Assembly (NCBI RefSeq): GCF_001039355.2
Contig: NW_019776158.1
Location: forward strand, 78,787 to 101,031
From: Lingula anatina
Lineage: Eukaryota > Brachiopoda > Lingulata > Lingulida > Lingulidae
Direction of reading: 5' to 3'
Length of the DNA stretch: 22,245 nucleotides
Part shown: positions 9,814 through 18,625 of the stretch, one piece after another
Numbering within the stretch: position 1 is the stretch's first letter
How the letters are laid out: each line of letters begins with the position of its first letter
Notes under the pieces: generated by a model
Seen by the model: only the letters and a program-made list of their open reading frames with translations
What the model was told of the DNA's origin: nothing
Database searches by the model: none
Position numbers and translations under genes: made by a program

Positions 9814-9912
9814 CTTTCTCAGGCCACACCTGGTTGCCAAATGTTCCATCATTGTCGACATGAACCTTTCCCCATTGCAACTCTCCCTTTATGTACTGGG
9901 CTGAACTCAGCA
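9814..9912 (-). CDS. Candidate internal exon, symmetric phase 1
   Basis: On the minus strand an acceptor TTAAAACAG lies just before 9912 and a donor GAGAAAG|GTAGGTATG just after 9814. The 99-nt interval begins and ends in phase 1 and is fully open, encoding LSSAQYIKGELQWGKVHVDN and then DGTFGNQVWPEK. A second acceptor, TTCAG, would give an 87-nt exon (9814-9900), also phase 1 at both ends. Phase 1-1 exons of this size are typical of extracellular modules. The composition (Trp, Gly, Asp and Asn well placed, few low-complexity residues) looks protein-like, unlike the shadow frames around it. I do not recognise the domain, and no partner exon on this strand could be identified. Confidence 0.4.
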
Positions 9913-12679
9913 CTGTTTTAACTTAAATAAGCCGCCAATGGAGTATTAATTGGTGATCAGCTCAATGTAAAGGAATAAAACTCCTTTCGATTTCAATGCG
10001 CTCCTCTTTGATGGGATCATGCAGGCCAATGAAAATCGTTCGCTGAAGCGTAAAACTACGTGGTCGTGTCTACATAGCGCTAAAATGGACTGACAGAAAC
10101 ACAGGCCGAGCACTTACTAAGAGCAAACCAACCCCAGCCATATGACGTACACTTTTGTAGTTTGCCATTTTCAACGACCCTTTTTTTCCTCTTTATCAAC
10201 GTGACAAAAAAGCATCCAACTCGACTTTTACACATCTACCCACATAATGCACCAGGGAATACGAGATTGTTGTTTGACTAGTAAGCTACACGCTGTTACA
10301 CGTAATTAGTCAACGGAAAATTGCCACTTGGCCTTCTTTGCTATTTAGATTAGATGAATATACAAAAACTTTACGGTGTAATCTAGAAAAAAGGGCACCG
10401 TTTTATTGGAAGAGCGAGTTTTACCATTTACCACCGTGTACACAATAGTTAAACAAAATACTTGCAGTGATCACTGGGATTTAACAGACAAAGTGGAACT
10501 CATATCAAAGTTATCCAAACGTTTTTATGCATTGGCCGTTCGGATATATATATTTATCTAGCTATCGTTTTGTTTTACAAACTATTATAGGCTGACAAAG
10601 GAAAAAAGAAAATTAAACTTTACACAGCAAAAATTAAATGTCGTATAGATCGCGAGATAGCCTACTTCTACTTTAGTTTTTGCTCTTTAAAGACAGAGTT
10701 ACATGATATAAATTCATTAATGATAACCAAAATATAAAAAAAAACAATATTAGATAAGATATATCCCTGATTAAACAATACGAAACGTTGTTTTCACGTT
10801 TTGGAAGTTTACCACACAATATTTTTAGCAATTTCCTGGAAACTAACTGCCATGATCTGCTGAAGTAGTGTGCAAAAAAGGTGTTACTACAACGACCACT
10901 TTCTGGAGTTCATTGTCGAATTGCCTGTAACAAAATATTTGTACAAAATTTATCTCAAGCTCACCACAGCCAAGTTCAACGCAACCCTTATCCGGCCTTC
11001 CTCGACGGTTGATCTGGAAGTTTCACTCTTACATTTGGTCCCCGCACAGGTTTTGGCAGTATACTATCGCCAATTTGACATGTCCATTGAAAACTTCCAA
11101 ATGATCAATAAGTGAGCTACTAAAGGGGAGAGATTTAATTAGTCATTGCGCGCAACCACTGTCTCTTTACTGACGTACCCTTGAGCTAGCTTTATGGACA
11201 CTCTGATAATAATTGTCAATTAGATTTACTACACTGACTCACAAATCAATTTTAATCTCGGTTTGAAAAGCCTAAACGATATATAATTTGGTGCAGTTAT
11301 TATGTATTGGACAAGTTTGATGTCCAGTGCACTTGAAAACATGACTTTGGCAAACATGGAGCCAATACAACTGCGGGACTTGGTCAATATTGGTCGACGA
11401 TAATTTCGAAGTTAATCTTCCATTATTAGTGAAAGACACACATGCAATGTGTTGACACAATCAGTTTCTTCTCAGTTTATGGATATTATTAGCGAACGAA
11501 GTACTTATCGCAAAAAAAGGCAATAATTTCCTCATTCTCGAAATATCACGTGGACGTGGGCGTGCGGTAGAGGCACCAGAAGCGACCGGTACGTGGATTC
11601 GTGCATTTCCGGCGACACAGACCGGGATATGGTTTTTACACGATGATGATAATTCCCAAAGAAGAGGGTGACATGTATCATGCTGTTTATTGCAGGGATA
11701 TCAAATTTCTCTTTTGTAATAGAAAAGGAGAATATTTTTGGTACTATTATTCGTTGCAAGCAGTAAAGTTCATTGAGAATAGGCCTACCAAATGAGCATG
11801 ATTCTGTTTTTAACAGAAGCAAACATCTACATAATTCAAAAGCACGGTATAAAGACATACACTGAATTCATCAATTCATCAGATAACAGTGATCGGTGGA
11901 CAACCCTTGACGGTCACATAAGTAATGCATATTTCAACATTTAAGATTATTTCAATTTTCTGGGAATCCATTCCACTGGTAATTCAGCTTTAAAAGTACC
12001 GCTCGTACCCAATGAACGAACTTGAACGCGATACAAAAGTCAATACAAACGGATATAAATCAATCTATTCTATTGTCAACCCAACCCTGACCCAATGTTT
12101 TGAAAAGCTAATTAATTGCTAGGTGTGGAACTCGTTGCTCGTTATCACTCATAATGATACAGTTGATTTTCTTGGCTAACAGAGAGGAATCAATGTCATG
12201 AAGGCGAATTCCATGAACCACGAGCCGCTTTTCTATTGTGACACGAATGCAAATTTCATAAAAACAAGTGAGATGTACTGGCTGTGGAAAAACCTGTCAT
12301 GCATGTTGCCTTGTGATGTTTGCTTAGCGTTTGGTCGTTTATTACCAAGTTCCGGTTTAAAGATATCACGTGTTTCTGTGGGCGTCCTCAGTAACCTTGG
12401 GGGAAACTGGGAAAACAATATAGGTACGTAGGTTTAACATAGAAACAACAATGTGTCAGAACAATAGAAAAACACAATGAAATTAATGTAGGTCTTTAAT
12501 ATGCCACTCATGAAGACAAGGATTTCTAATTGGAATATTGAAACAACTAACGGTTTACATCACTAATATTTGCAGAGTTTTTGCCAAAAGGAACCTGGGT
12601 ATTTTACTTAGAAATGCTTTGGGCCTTGTCAGATATGGGAAATACTAAGTTCTATATGGTTTGATCAACACACTCAAGG
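9913..12679. other. Long stretch without a supported gene
   Basis: Several short frames occur: 10870-11115 plus, 11272-11460 minus, 11532-11858 minus with 11601-11795 plus overlapping, and 12198-12431 plus with 12233-12418 minus overlapping. Overlapping frames on opposite strands with no family resemblance argue for chance. The 10870-11115 frame (81 codons) has the most protein-like composition, but I found no clear splice or start context. Confidence 0.4.
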
Positions 12680-13434
12680 GTTCTGGCAGGGTTAGACAAA
12701 AACTCCCACTATATTCAAGTACATGTTATGGATACTAAATGAATCTTCAGCATTCACTGACCAAATTCCTCTGCATATCACAAATGTCCTTTTACCGATG
12801 ACGTCATAGTTGTGATTTTAGGGTGAAATTGCCAAATCGGTTTTCTCAAATTTCTCCTTAACCAGTGCACCCAAGAACACCGTTCCAACGCCGATTTAAT
12901 GGCTAAGTACTTCAAAACCCTGACAGCGATTTTTCTTAAAATCCCCAGATTGAATTTTAGCGTTAATAAGGCAAAATGATGTTTTTTATGTAGCCAAATG
13001 TTCACAAGCACAACGAAGCTCTGTTTTTGCTCCAAATTAAGTAAGATAAGTCCAAATGACTGAAAATTGTCATTTATTAATGACGAAAACTAATAAGATA
13101 CAAAGTTACAAAACTGGGGAGATAATCAAACATCTCCCAAACTATATAAGTACCATAATATAAAAATAATAAAGTATGTTAATGAGTGTAACCAGGATTA
13201 ATTAAGAAAAATATGAGAAATCACAACAGCTTTAGGAGCAAAAAGTTGGCGCAAATGATTTTGCAATGATGCATTGTAATAAGGGGCTCATAACTCCAGG
13301 CAAAAAAAAAAAAAAAAAACATGGCACTGGATGGAAGCCCATACACTTGCCTTCACCTGTGCCAATTTTTGTGATAATATCTCGTACAGGAAATGAGTTA
13401 CGCCCCATGCCGATTGCTATCTCACCTCAAAATA
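12680..13434. repeat. Dispersed repeat, copy 2, with internal insertion
   Basis: This is the counterpart of 3530-3980. All landmarks listed there recur in order, including GATGACGTCAT at 12797-12807, TTCTCAAATTTCTCCTT, GGGGCTCATAACTCCA and the closing TTACGCCCCAT with CGATTGCTATCTCACC. About 275 bp absent from copy 1 sits between about 12990 and 13265. An 18-base A run occurs at 13303-13319, where copy 1 has a short A-rich string. The minus-strand frame at 12778-13035 is a by-product of the repeat. Confidence 0.8.
12990..13265. mobile_element. Insertion inside repeat copy 2
   Basis: Sequence present in copy 2 but not in copy 1. Near its ends it carries GTTTTTGCTCC (about 13022) and the complementary GGAGCAAAAAG (about 13234). 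Inside are two small hairpins, GTCATTTATTAATGAC and GGGAGATAATCAAACATCTCCC-like pairing (about 13118-13139). It may be a small foldback element, or ancestral sequence deleted from copy 1. The boundaries are approximate. Confidence 0.35.
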
Positions 13435-13692
13435 ATGTTAAAACGCTCCGAGGTGCATATGCATATGCTCTCCGGTAAATAAACACAGCTAGAGGTTAAG
13501 ATGATTACTCATGGATGACATAAGTACAAGTGATGAAATATTCCTGACATTGTAAACAACTGAGGAAAAATATCTATCAATAAATCTACAGTAACTGAGA
13601 AAATTACCGTGACCACATGTTCTTTTGAGAGTTTCATCATTTTTCTTTGACTGAGAAATTTTATTTCATTAAATTTGACTAAATGTTGCAAA

Positions 13693-14257
13693 TGGCGTCG
13701 AAGCAAGTTGTCTGTGCATCATCAAACCTACAAAGAGAAGTGTTATCATATTAATCAGCTAATTCGACAAGCAAAGGAAACCTATTATTCTGACATGATT
13801 CGTGAATGTAATGGTGACAGCAAGGCAATTTTAACACTGTTAATACCATCCTAGGCAAGAATATGTGTGCCACACTACCTGCAGCAAGATCTCTGAAGGA
13901 CTTGGAGAATAGCATGAGTAACTTTTTCACATCTAAAGTTAGTGACATCTATGCCAAACTCAATGATCTGGAAAAAACTGTCACATTCTCATCTCATCTC
14001 TCCACCTCAAGGTTTCTCACAGAACCAAAATCACCATTGCTAGTTTTTCCCAAGGCAACTTCTGATGAAGTGACAAAAATCATCAATAACTCAAAAAAGA
14101 CAGCATGTATCTTAGACCCAATACCAACACTATTGCTAATTCAGATCATGCCAGCTGTAATTGACCTAATCACCCACATTGAAAACACTTGTTTCATTAA
14201 TGGAAATTTCCCGGATGTGCTGAAATCTGGAATTGTTCGACCTGTACTAAAAAAAAA
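13693..14257 (+). pseudogene. LINE ORF2 linker segment upstream of RT, frameshifted
   Basis: The frame opens with WRRSKLSVHHQTYKEKCYHI, then INQLIRQAKETYYSDMI and ECNGDSKAI, the region between endonuclease and RT in jockey/CR1/L2-type elements. One T is missing at 13828-13832. The next frame picks up as FNTVNTILGKNM and runs through FFTSKVSDIYAKL and ATSDEVTKIINNSKK to VRPVLKK. Nine A bases at 14249-14257, where eight would keep the frame, cause a second shift, after which LDPDLMLNYRP continues in the RT frame. Single-base changes in homopolymers could partly be sequencing error, but the T loss is not in a long run. Confidence 0.8.
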
Positions 14258-14277
14258 CCAACCTTGATCCCGACCTT

Positions 14278-15265
14278 ATGCTGAACTATAGACCTATATA
14301 TATATCAAATCTTTCATTCCTTTCTAAGGTGATTGAAAGAGTAGTTGCTGTGAGATTGTTCGACCACCTAAACAATAACAACCTTGTTGAGGAAATGCAA
14401 TCTGCCTATAAGTCAAAACACAGCACAGAGTCAGCTCTCCTGAGGATAAAAAATGATCTACTCATGGGCATTGACAACAACCCCAAATCTGCTATGCTAC
14501 TTATATTACTAGACCTTTCAGCCGCCTTCAATACCGTTGATCACAATACATTATTAACTTTTCTTGAGGATAGTGTTAGTGTCAGGGATAAAGGCATTGC
14601 GTTTCTTCGATCATACCTCATTGGGAGGTCACAGCAAATTTCAGTAAATGGCATTCTTTCCGATCTTTCACAACTTGTTTTTGGGTTGCCTCAAGGCAGT
14701 GTCCTTGGGCCACTTTTATTTTGCATATATACCCTGCCACTCAGTGCCATCTTACGTCATCACAAACTTGGATACCACATGTACGCTGATGATACTCAGA
14801 TCTATACTTGCTGTGACTTACAAAATCCTAAACCATCTATGGATAAAATTACCAACTGTGTGGCTGATATTCGCGCCTGGCTCATCAACAACAAACTGAA
14901 AATAAACGACGGAAAGACTGAGTTTTTATTAATCACGCAGCCAAATAACAAGCAACTTGCTCAAAATCTACAACTTGAATTACCAGTAGGCACCAGTGTT
15001 GTGAACCCATTACCACACGTGAAAAACCTGGGTGTCTACTTTGACTCCACTCTCTCCATGGACAGACAAATATCAAATATCACTCAATCGTGTATTTTTA
15101 ACATTAGAAACATCGGTGCTATTAGAAACTACCTGGATCAATCTTCTGCGGCAACATTTATTCATGCTATGATCACCTCTCGTTTAGACTACTCTTTACC
15201 TTATGGCTGTACCGACGAACGAATAAAAAAAATTGCAGCGAATTCAGAATATTTCAGCACGACTT
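14278..15265 (+). pseudogene. LINE reverse transcriptase domain (broken)
   Basis: RNA-directed DNA polymerase of an L2/CR1-like element. Residues are counted from the ATG at 14278: NYRPIYISNLSFLSKVIERV (3-22; YI looks like a 6-bp TA expansion), QSAYKSKHSTESALL (41-55), motif A LDLSAAFNTVDH with the first catalytic Asp (78-89), motif B GLPQGSVLGPLLF (136-148), motif C YADD (169-172) with the catalytic Asp pair, motif D INDGKTEFLL (209-218), and motif E NLGVYFDSTLSM (250-261). SRLDYSLPYG (301-310) is the usual post-RT segment. The catalytic residues are intact. The A-run at 15225-15232 shifts the frame: the other frame reads LQRIQNISARL up to about 15265, where foreign sequence begins. Confidence 0.9.
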
Positions 15266-15460
15266 TTTATTTTTTTACTTTTAAAGGCAGTAAACGCTTT
15301 TTCAACAGCTTTTATCCAAGTGCAGTGACGCATTTTAATTTTATCTCAAAACTAAATTCTTAATTTATTTATTTATTGTATTATTTTATTATTTTACTCT
15401 GTTTATTGCTCCAAAAGGAAAATGATTTCCGATTTTTATAATTGGCTAAATAAACTCTTA
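15266..15460 (+). mobile_element. Nested insertion inside the LINE
   Basis: Host LINE coding sequence breaks after ISARL (15265) and resumes with LTRTAREEHITPIL (from about 15460). The intervening about 195 bp reads GSKRFFNSFYPSAVTHFN and a stop at 15361-15363, followed by an AT-rich tail with AATAAA (15449-15454) and CTTATCTTA. A basic 'RF-x-NSF-x-P-x-A' ending plus a short AT-rich 3' UTR is what many LINE open frames end with, so I infer a severely 5'-truncated copy of another LINE. The same frame as the RT runs into it only by accident. Boundaries are good to about 10 bp; no clean target duplication was found. Confidence 0.6.
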
Positions 15461-15835
15461 TCTTAACCCGAACAGCCAGGGAGGAACATATCACACCCAT
15501 TTTAAAGCAGTTACACCGGCTCCCAGTCAGAGCACGCATTTTATTCAAAATTTTAACTTTTATGCCTGCAATTTTTTACCAATCAGCACCCCCTTTTTAC
15601 AAAAACTAGTTCAACGCTTTGTTCCAAAACGCGCTTTAAGATCAGTCGATCAGCTTTAATTAACGCCAGGTACCGGGGTAATTCCAGATTAAGAGCGTAC
15701 GGTGATGTTGCTCTGCAGGTCTATGGGCCAATTGAGTGGAACGATCTCCCTATTTATTTAAAACAATAGAGTCTGAGGACAATTTTAAAAAAGAATTCAA
15801 AACTTCAAAAAGTTTTACAATTGATTTGACTGGCT
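15460..15835 (+). pseudogene. LINE post-RT C-terminal segment, decayed
   Basis: In one frame from 15463 it reads LTRTAREEHITPILKQLHR and LPVRARILFKILTF, then with shifts QSAPPF, RFVPKRALRSVDQL, LRAYGDVALQVYGPIEWN and DLPIYLK. This is the conserved tail of L2/CR1-like ORF2 (compare the family pattern HITPIL-x2-LHWLPV, RYRGNSRLRAYGDRA and WNxLP). An in-frame stop precedes SEDNFKKEFKTSKSF, the usual last segment. It confirms that the nested sequence before it is an insertion and not the natural end of the element. Confidence 0.8.
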
Positions 15836-16023
15836 GTTGTCTTTTACACTGTACAGTTTATTTTTGATATCTTATCAATTCAATTACACATTAGTTTTCA
15901 TCTTTAGTTCATATCTTATTATTTTAACTACCTTTTCATTTATTTTAGTCATCTGTTTCTGTTCATTTTACCCATGTAAAGTCTACTGAACATTTTATAT
16001 ATGGATTTTATACTATAAATAAA

Positions 16024-16075
<52 letters not shown>

Positions 16076-16091
16076 ATTATTATTATTATTA
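16024..16091 (+). repeat. ATT microsatellite, LINE tail
   Basis: About 20 units of ATT with one ATA interruption directly follow TACTATAAATAAAT at the end of the LINE 3' region. L2/CR1-type elements commonly end in a short tandem repeat in place of poly(A), so this probably marks the LINE terminus and expanded later. Confidence 0.85.
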
Positions 16092-16595
16092 AATTGCAAT
16101 CCCTTCCTAAGATTGCCTTCTCTTCCTGTATACAACTATAGATCGCGAGTTCATTGATTGGTATGCCTCAGTATGCCTCTTAGAGAAATCAACAGAACAA
16201 ATTGCTCTCATCACTTTATTTTTTGGGCAAATTTCATTCATTTCCACACACACAGACGGTATGTAGTATTAATGTATTAATGTATTAAGTATTAGACCAG
16301 AACGGTGTTTCTAAGTTCTTGTCAATGACGTGCACTTTAGTGTCCTTAAAACACTTATTGTGATAAAAATATTTATAGGGGTTCTATTTGAAGCAAGGGA
16401 TTGTGGCAATTGAGAAGCTTATCACAGCCTTGGAACCAAATATAGCCGTTTCGCCATGAGTTTAATTACTGAATGCATCCAGTGTCCTCTGCCTCTACCA
16501 GCAGCTAGCTGAGTAATGACGCCAACATTGTACAAAATCCTTACACCTAGTAGATTGACGGATAAATATCTGTGAATCTTTAGTAAAGTAACTCT
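16092..16595. other. Non-coding stretch, nothing recognised
   Basis: AT-rich DNA with a tiny repeat of GTATTAATGTATTAATGTA at about 16264-16285. The minus-strand frame 16422-16628 looks like chance. Confidence 0.45.
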
Positions 16596-16896
16596 GTGAA
16601 CCTGATTAGGAGGACATCCAATCTTCACACCAGCTTAGCCTACAGAGGCCTACTTGAAACTTCATTGCCAGACAGACAAGCTGTAAATTACACTATCGCT
16701 TCGAAACAATTCAAATACTACAAGATGCATGCGGTATTTGATCTAAATGTCGATAAAAATTTTGCATATTTTTTCTGTCCGTCCACGCTCTTAATAATGT
16801 TCACAGTGCATTTTCAACTCCTTAAAAGTGTTATCAGTGTTGAAACCAAGGTAACCACATGCTCTTCTGTTATTTGGCGGACATTCGGTATAAATA

Positions 16897-17012
16897 GCTG
16901 TAGAGAAGCCGCGAAGGCGAGGTGTGCCAGATGTGTTCACAATGCTAATTGCTGTAGAGAAGCTGTAAAGATGAATTGTGGTAGTTGTGCCCACAAAGCT
17001 AATTGCGTTTAG
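16897..17012 (+). CDS. Cysteine-rich duplicated unit at the end of an open frame
   Basis: Two 54-bp tandem units (16897-16950 and 16951-17004) are about 78% identical. They encode 18-residue repeats: CREAAKARCARCVHNAN and then CCREAVKMNCGSCAHKAN, followed by Cys-Val and TAG at 17010-17012. The cysteine spacing is C-x7-C-x2-C-x5-C, repeated. Twelve base changes separate the copies, yet no stop arose and every repeated cysteine is kept. The frame is open from an ATG at 16596, but that upstream part is unremarkable, so the true exon start is unknown. I do not recognise a domain. It may be the 3' coding exon of a small cysteine-rich protein, or a non-coding duplication open by chance. Confidence 0.35.
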
Positions 17013-17342
17013 GTGAAACTCCATCAACACAATCAAAACCAATAAGTTCATTTGTTCCTATTTCAGATTTCGAAATGAAATCAACTAGAGGGATGTAATC
17101 CACAACGATTCGATCGGAAATCAGTATCTTTCAGCAATGGGTCCATCATATGTCTGGTACTCTGATTGCTTGTTCCAATTTTTCACGTAACATGTCATAA
17201 GATCTACGTAACGGTTCAGACTTCTAGACTATATAGTCGATGTAGGAAGATGGAACCTTGTCAGGCGAATTCAGACTATTAAGATTTATCGTTCATGCTT
17301 TTTATTAAACACTCTAATTCTTGTTTTTGTGTATTTCAAGCC
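17013..17342. other. Non-coding stretch, nothing recognised
   Basis: No open frame, repeat or motif that I can support. Confidence 0.45.
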
Positions 17343-17474
17343 ATGTTATAAGATCAAACAAGGCACTTGCCATACTAAATAAAAGCTATATGCCTTACAC
17401 ACTGAGGACGATTATGGCGTGTAAGGTATAGCTTTAATTTAGTGTCGAAAATGAAAAGTTTAATCTTATAACAT
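17343..17474. repeat. Long inverted repeat (foldback hairpin), possible MITE
   Basis: The outer arms ATGTTATAAGATCAAAC and its near-complement GTTTAATCTTATAACAT bound 132 bp. After asymmetric unpaired segments, inner arms CTAAATAAAAGCTATATG with CCTTACAC pair with GTGTAAGG and TATAGCTTTAATTTAG around an 18-nt loop. No TA or other clear target duplication flanks it. It could be a small foldback transposon. The inner stem of about 25 bp with one bulge would also fit a microRNA-like hairpin if transcribed. Confidence 0.7.
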
Positions 17475-18348
17475 ACCAACAGACTACACAGATGAATTTC
17501 TATCAAAATATTTCAAGTCATCTTGCCTAATTTTTTACTGGATGAAACCACATTGCTGTGTATTGTAAAATGGATATAAACATAGGTAGAGACGAAGGAG
17601 ACGAAGCTTAGGAAAAAAATTATAATTTTTTATTTTTATTTTATTTTACTTAATTTTACTTTTACTTTACTTTAGTTTTATTTAATTCATTTTTTATTTT
17701 ATTTAAGTTGAAAATTGCTGTGAATAACTCATGCGACGAGATAAGATGATATTTAGAAGTATGAGGTCCCGTGTAGTCCACGGCGGTATACTTTTAAACC
17801 GGGTCCTCGCAGTGAAGTTCTCTACCGTGGCTTTTTTTTCTTTTTTATTCAAATATAGCCCCATAGAGAGGTATTGAAGATTTAAAGTAAAACGTGGGAA
17901 ATAATGCACCTGACTCAATGGGGGGATACCAAACTTACAAACATGCATATGTCCTTCATATACTTTGTGAATAGCTTAATGTTATCATTGCCAATGTCTA
18001 TAAGATTATTTCTAAGACATCATCGTTGGCCTGTACCAAAGCAGGCTTGGCAATTCTGATCATTGCTTGCCTAATCTAGGAATGTGCGTGGGAGTATGAA
18101 TATGGCACCGTCATCATCTTCAAACATCTGTTCCGGACAATACAGATGATAAATCTGAAATGTGTTTTAAAATGTTGAAGTTCCGATTAAAAAACTTTAT
18201 GCACTCACTCAGCATACAAATTCCAATCTTCACTTAATCCTAATATCTAAGTCTCATTAGTGATATGACAGGAAGTTAAACTATCATCCAAACGAGTACC
18301 TAATTTGAACAAAACCATACGGTACAAGAGAAATAGATGAAATAGTAA
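17475..18348. other. Non-coding stretch with T-rich tract
   Basis: A low-complexity TTTTA/TTTAC tract runs at about 17620-17706. The minus-strand frame 17703-17948 overlaps it and looks like chance. Nothing else is recognised. Confidence 0.45.
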
Positions 18349-18625
18349 TTAAGACCACTTCGTCATCATTATCCACGCCTTCATAATGAAAGCAAACTCA
18401 GCGTGGAGTCGGTTTTGCCGGCTAATATTAGCGCAGCGCCTGGTAATGGGAAGTCGATAGAGTTGGCATCCATGGGAGCTTGGACGGATCTATCTGCAGA
18501 ACACCATTAGTGCCACTCTGAAGGAAATGACGGACAAGTTTCATGTTATTTTGGCAGCAGTGAAAGCTGAAGACAGTGTTGATAATCGTGATGGTGATAT
18601 GTGTACAGTACTGGGTGATCTGTAG
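18349..18625 (+). pseudogene. Possible damaged coding stretch, two overlapping frames
   Basis: This segment is visibly less AT-rich than its surroundings. Frame A (18349-18510) contains ESKLSVESVLPANISAAP and GNGKSIELASMGAWTDLSAE before a TAG. Frame B (18461-18625) contains ISATLKEMTDKFHVILAAVK and AEDSVDNRDGDMCTVLGDL before a TAG. Both have ordinary protein-like composition, and they abut at about 18500-18507, as if one frameshift had split a single coding sequence. Alternatively frame B is a terminal exon using ATCTGCAG (acceptor ending at 18499). I recognise no family. It could be a decayed gene, a terminal exon or chance. Confidence 0.3.

Larger units (their letters stand above)
13690..16091 (+). 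mobile_element. 5'-truncated L2/CR1-like LINE remnant
   Basis: A plus-strand non-LTR retrotransposon recognised from its reverse transcriptase and from conserved flanks on both sides. Order: linker upstream of RT (13693-14250), RT core (14278-15232), post-RT C-terminal segment (15463-15835), an AT-rich 3' UTR and an ATT microsatellite tail (16024-16091). The 5' half with the endonuclease is missing, as expected from incomplete reverse transcription. It is dead: there are at least three frameshifts (13828-13832, the A-run at 14249-14257 and the A-run at 15225-15232), a nested insertion (about 15266-15460) and in-frame stops near the end. The exact 5' boundary and target duplication were not resolved. 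L2 versus CR1 is my reading of the RT motifs. Confidence 0.85.

Noticed and set aside
11532-11858. 108-codon minus-strand frame as an exon
   Set aside because: It overlaps a plus-strand open frame, has no splice borders that I trust and no recognisable domain.
13509-13948. Minus-strand frames at 13509-13706 and 13751-13948
   Set aside because: The second is antisense to the LINE linker on the plus strand and the first largely precedes it with no motif. Both are chance.
15363-15363. TAA at 15361-15363 as the natural end of the LINE ORF
   Set aside because: The conserved C-terminal segment EEHITPIL and beyond resumes at about 15475, so the stop lies in a nested insertion.
16596-16896. The full 138-codon frame from 16596 as one protein
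   Set aside because: The first 100 codons lack a signal peptide at the start, have low-quality composition and no homology that I recognise. Only the cysteine repeat at the end is notable.
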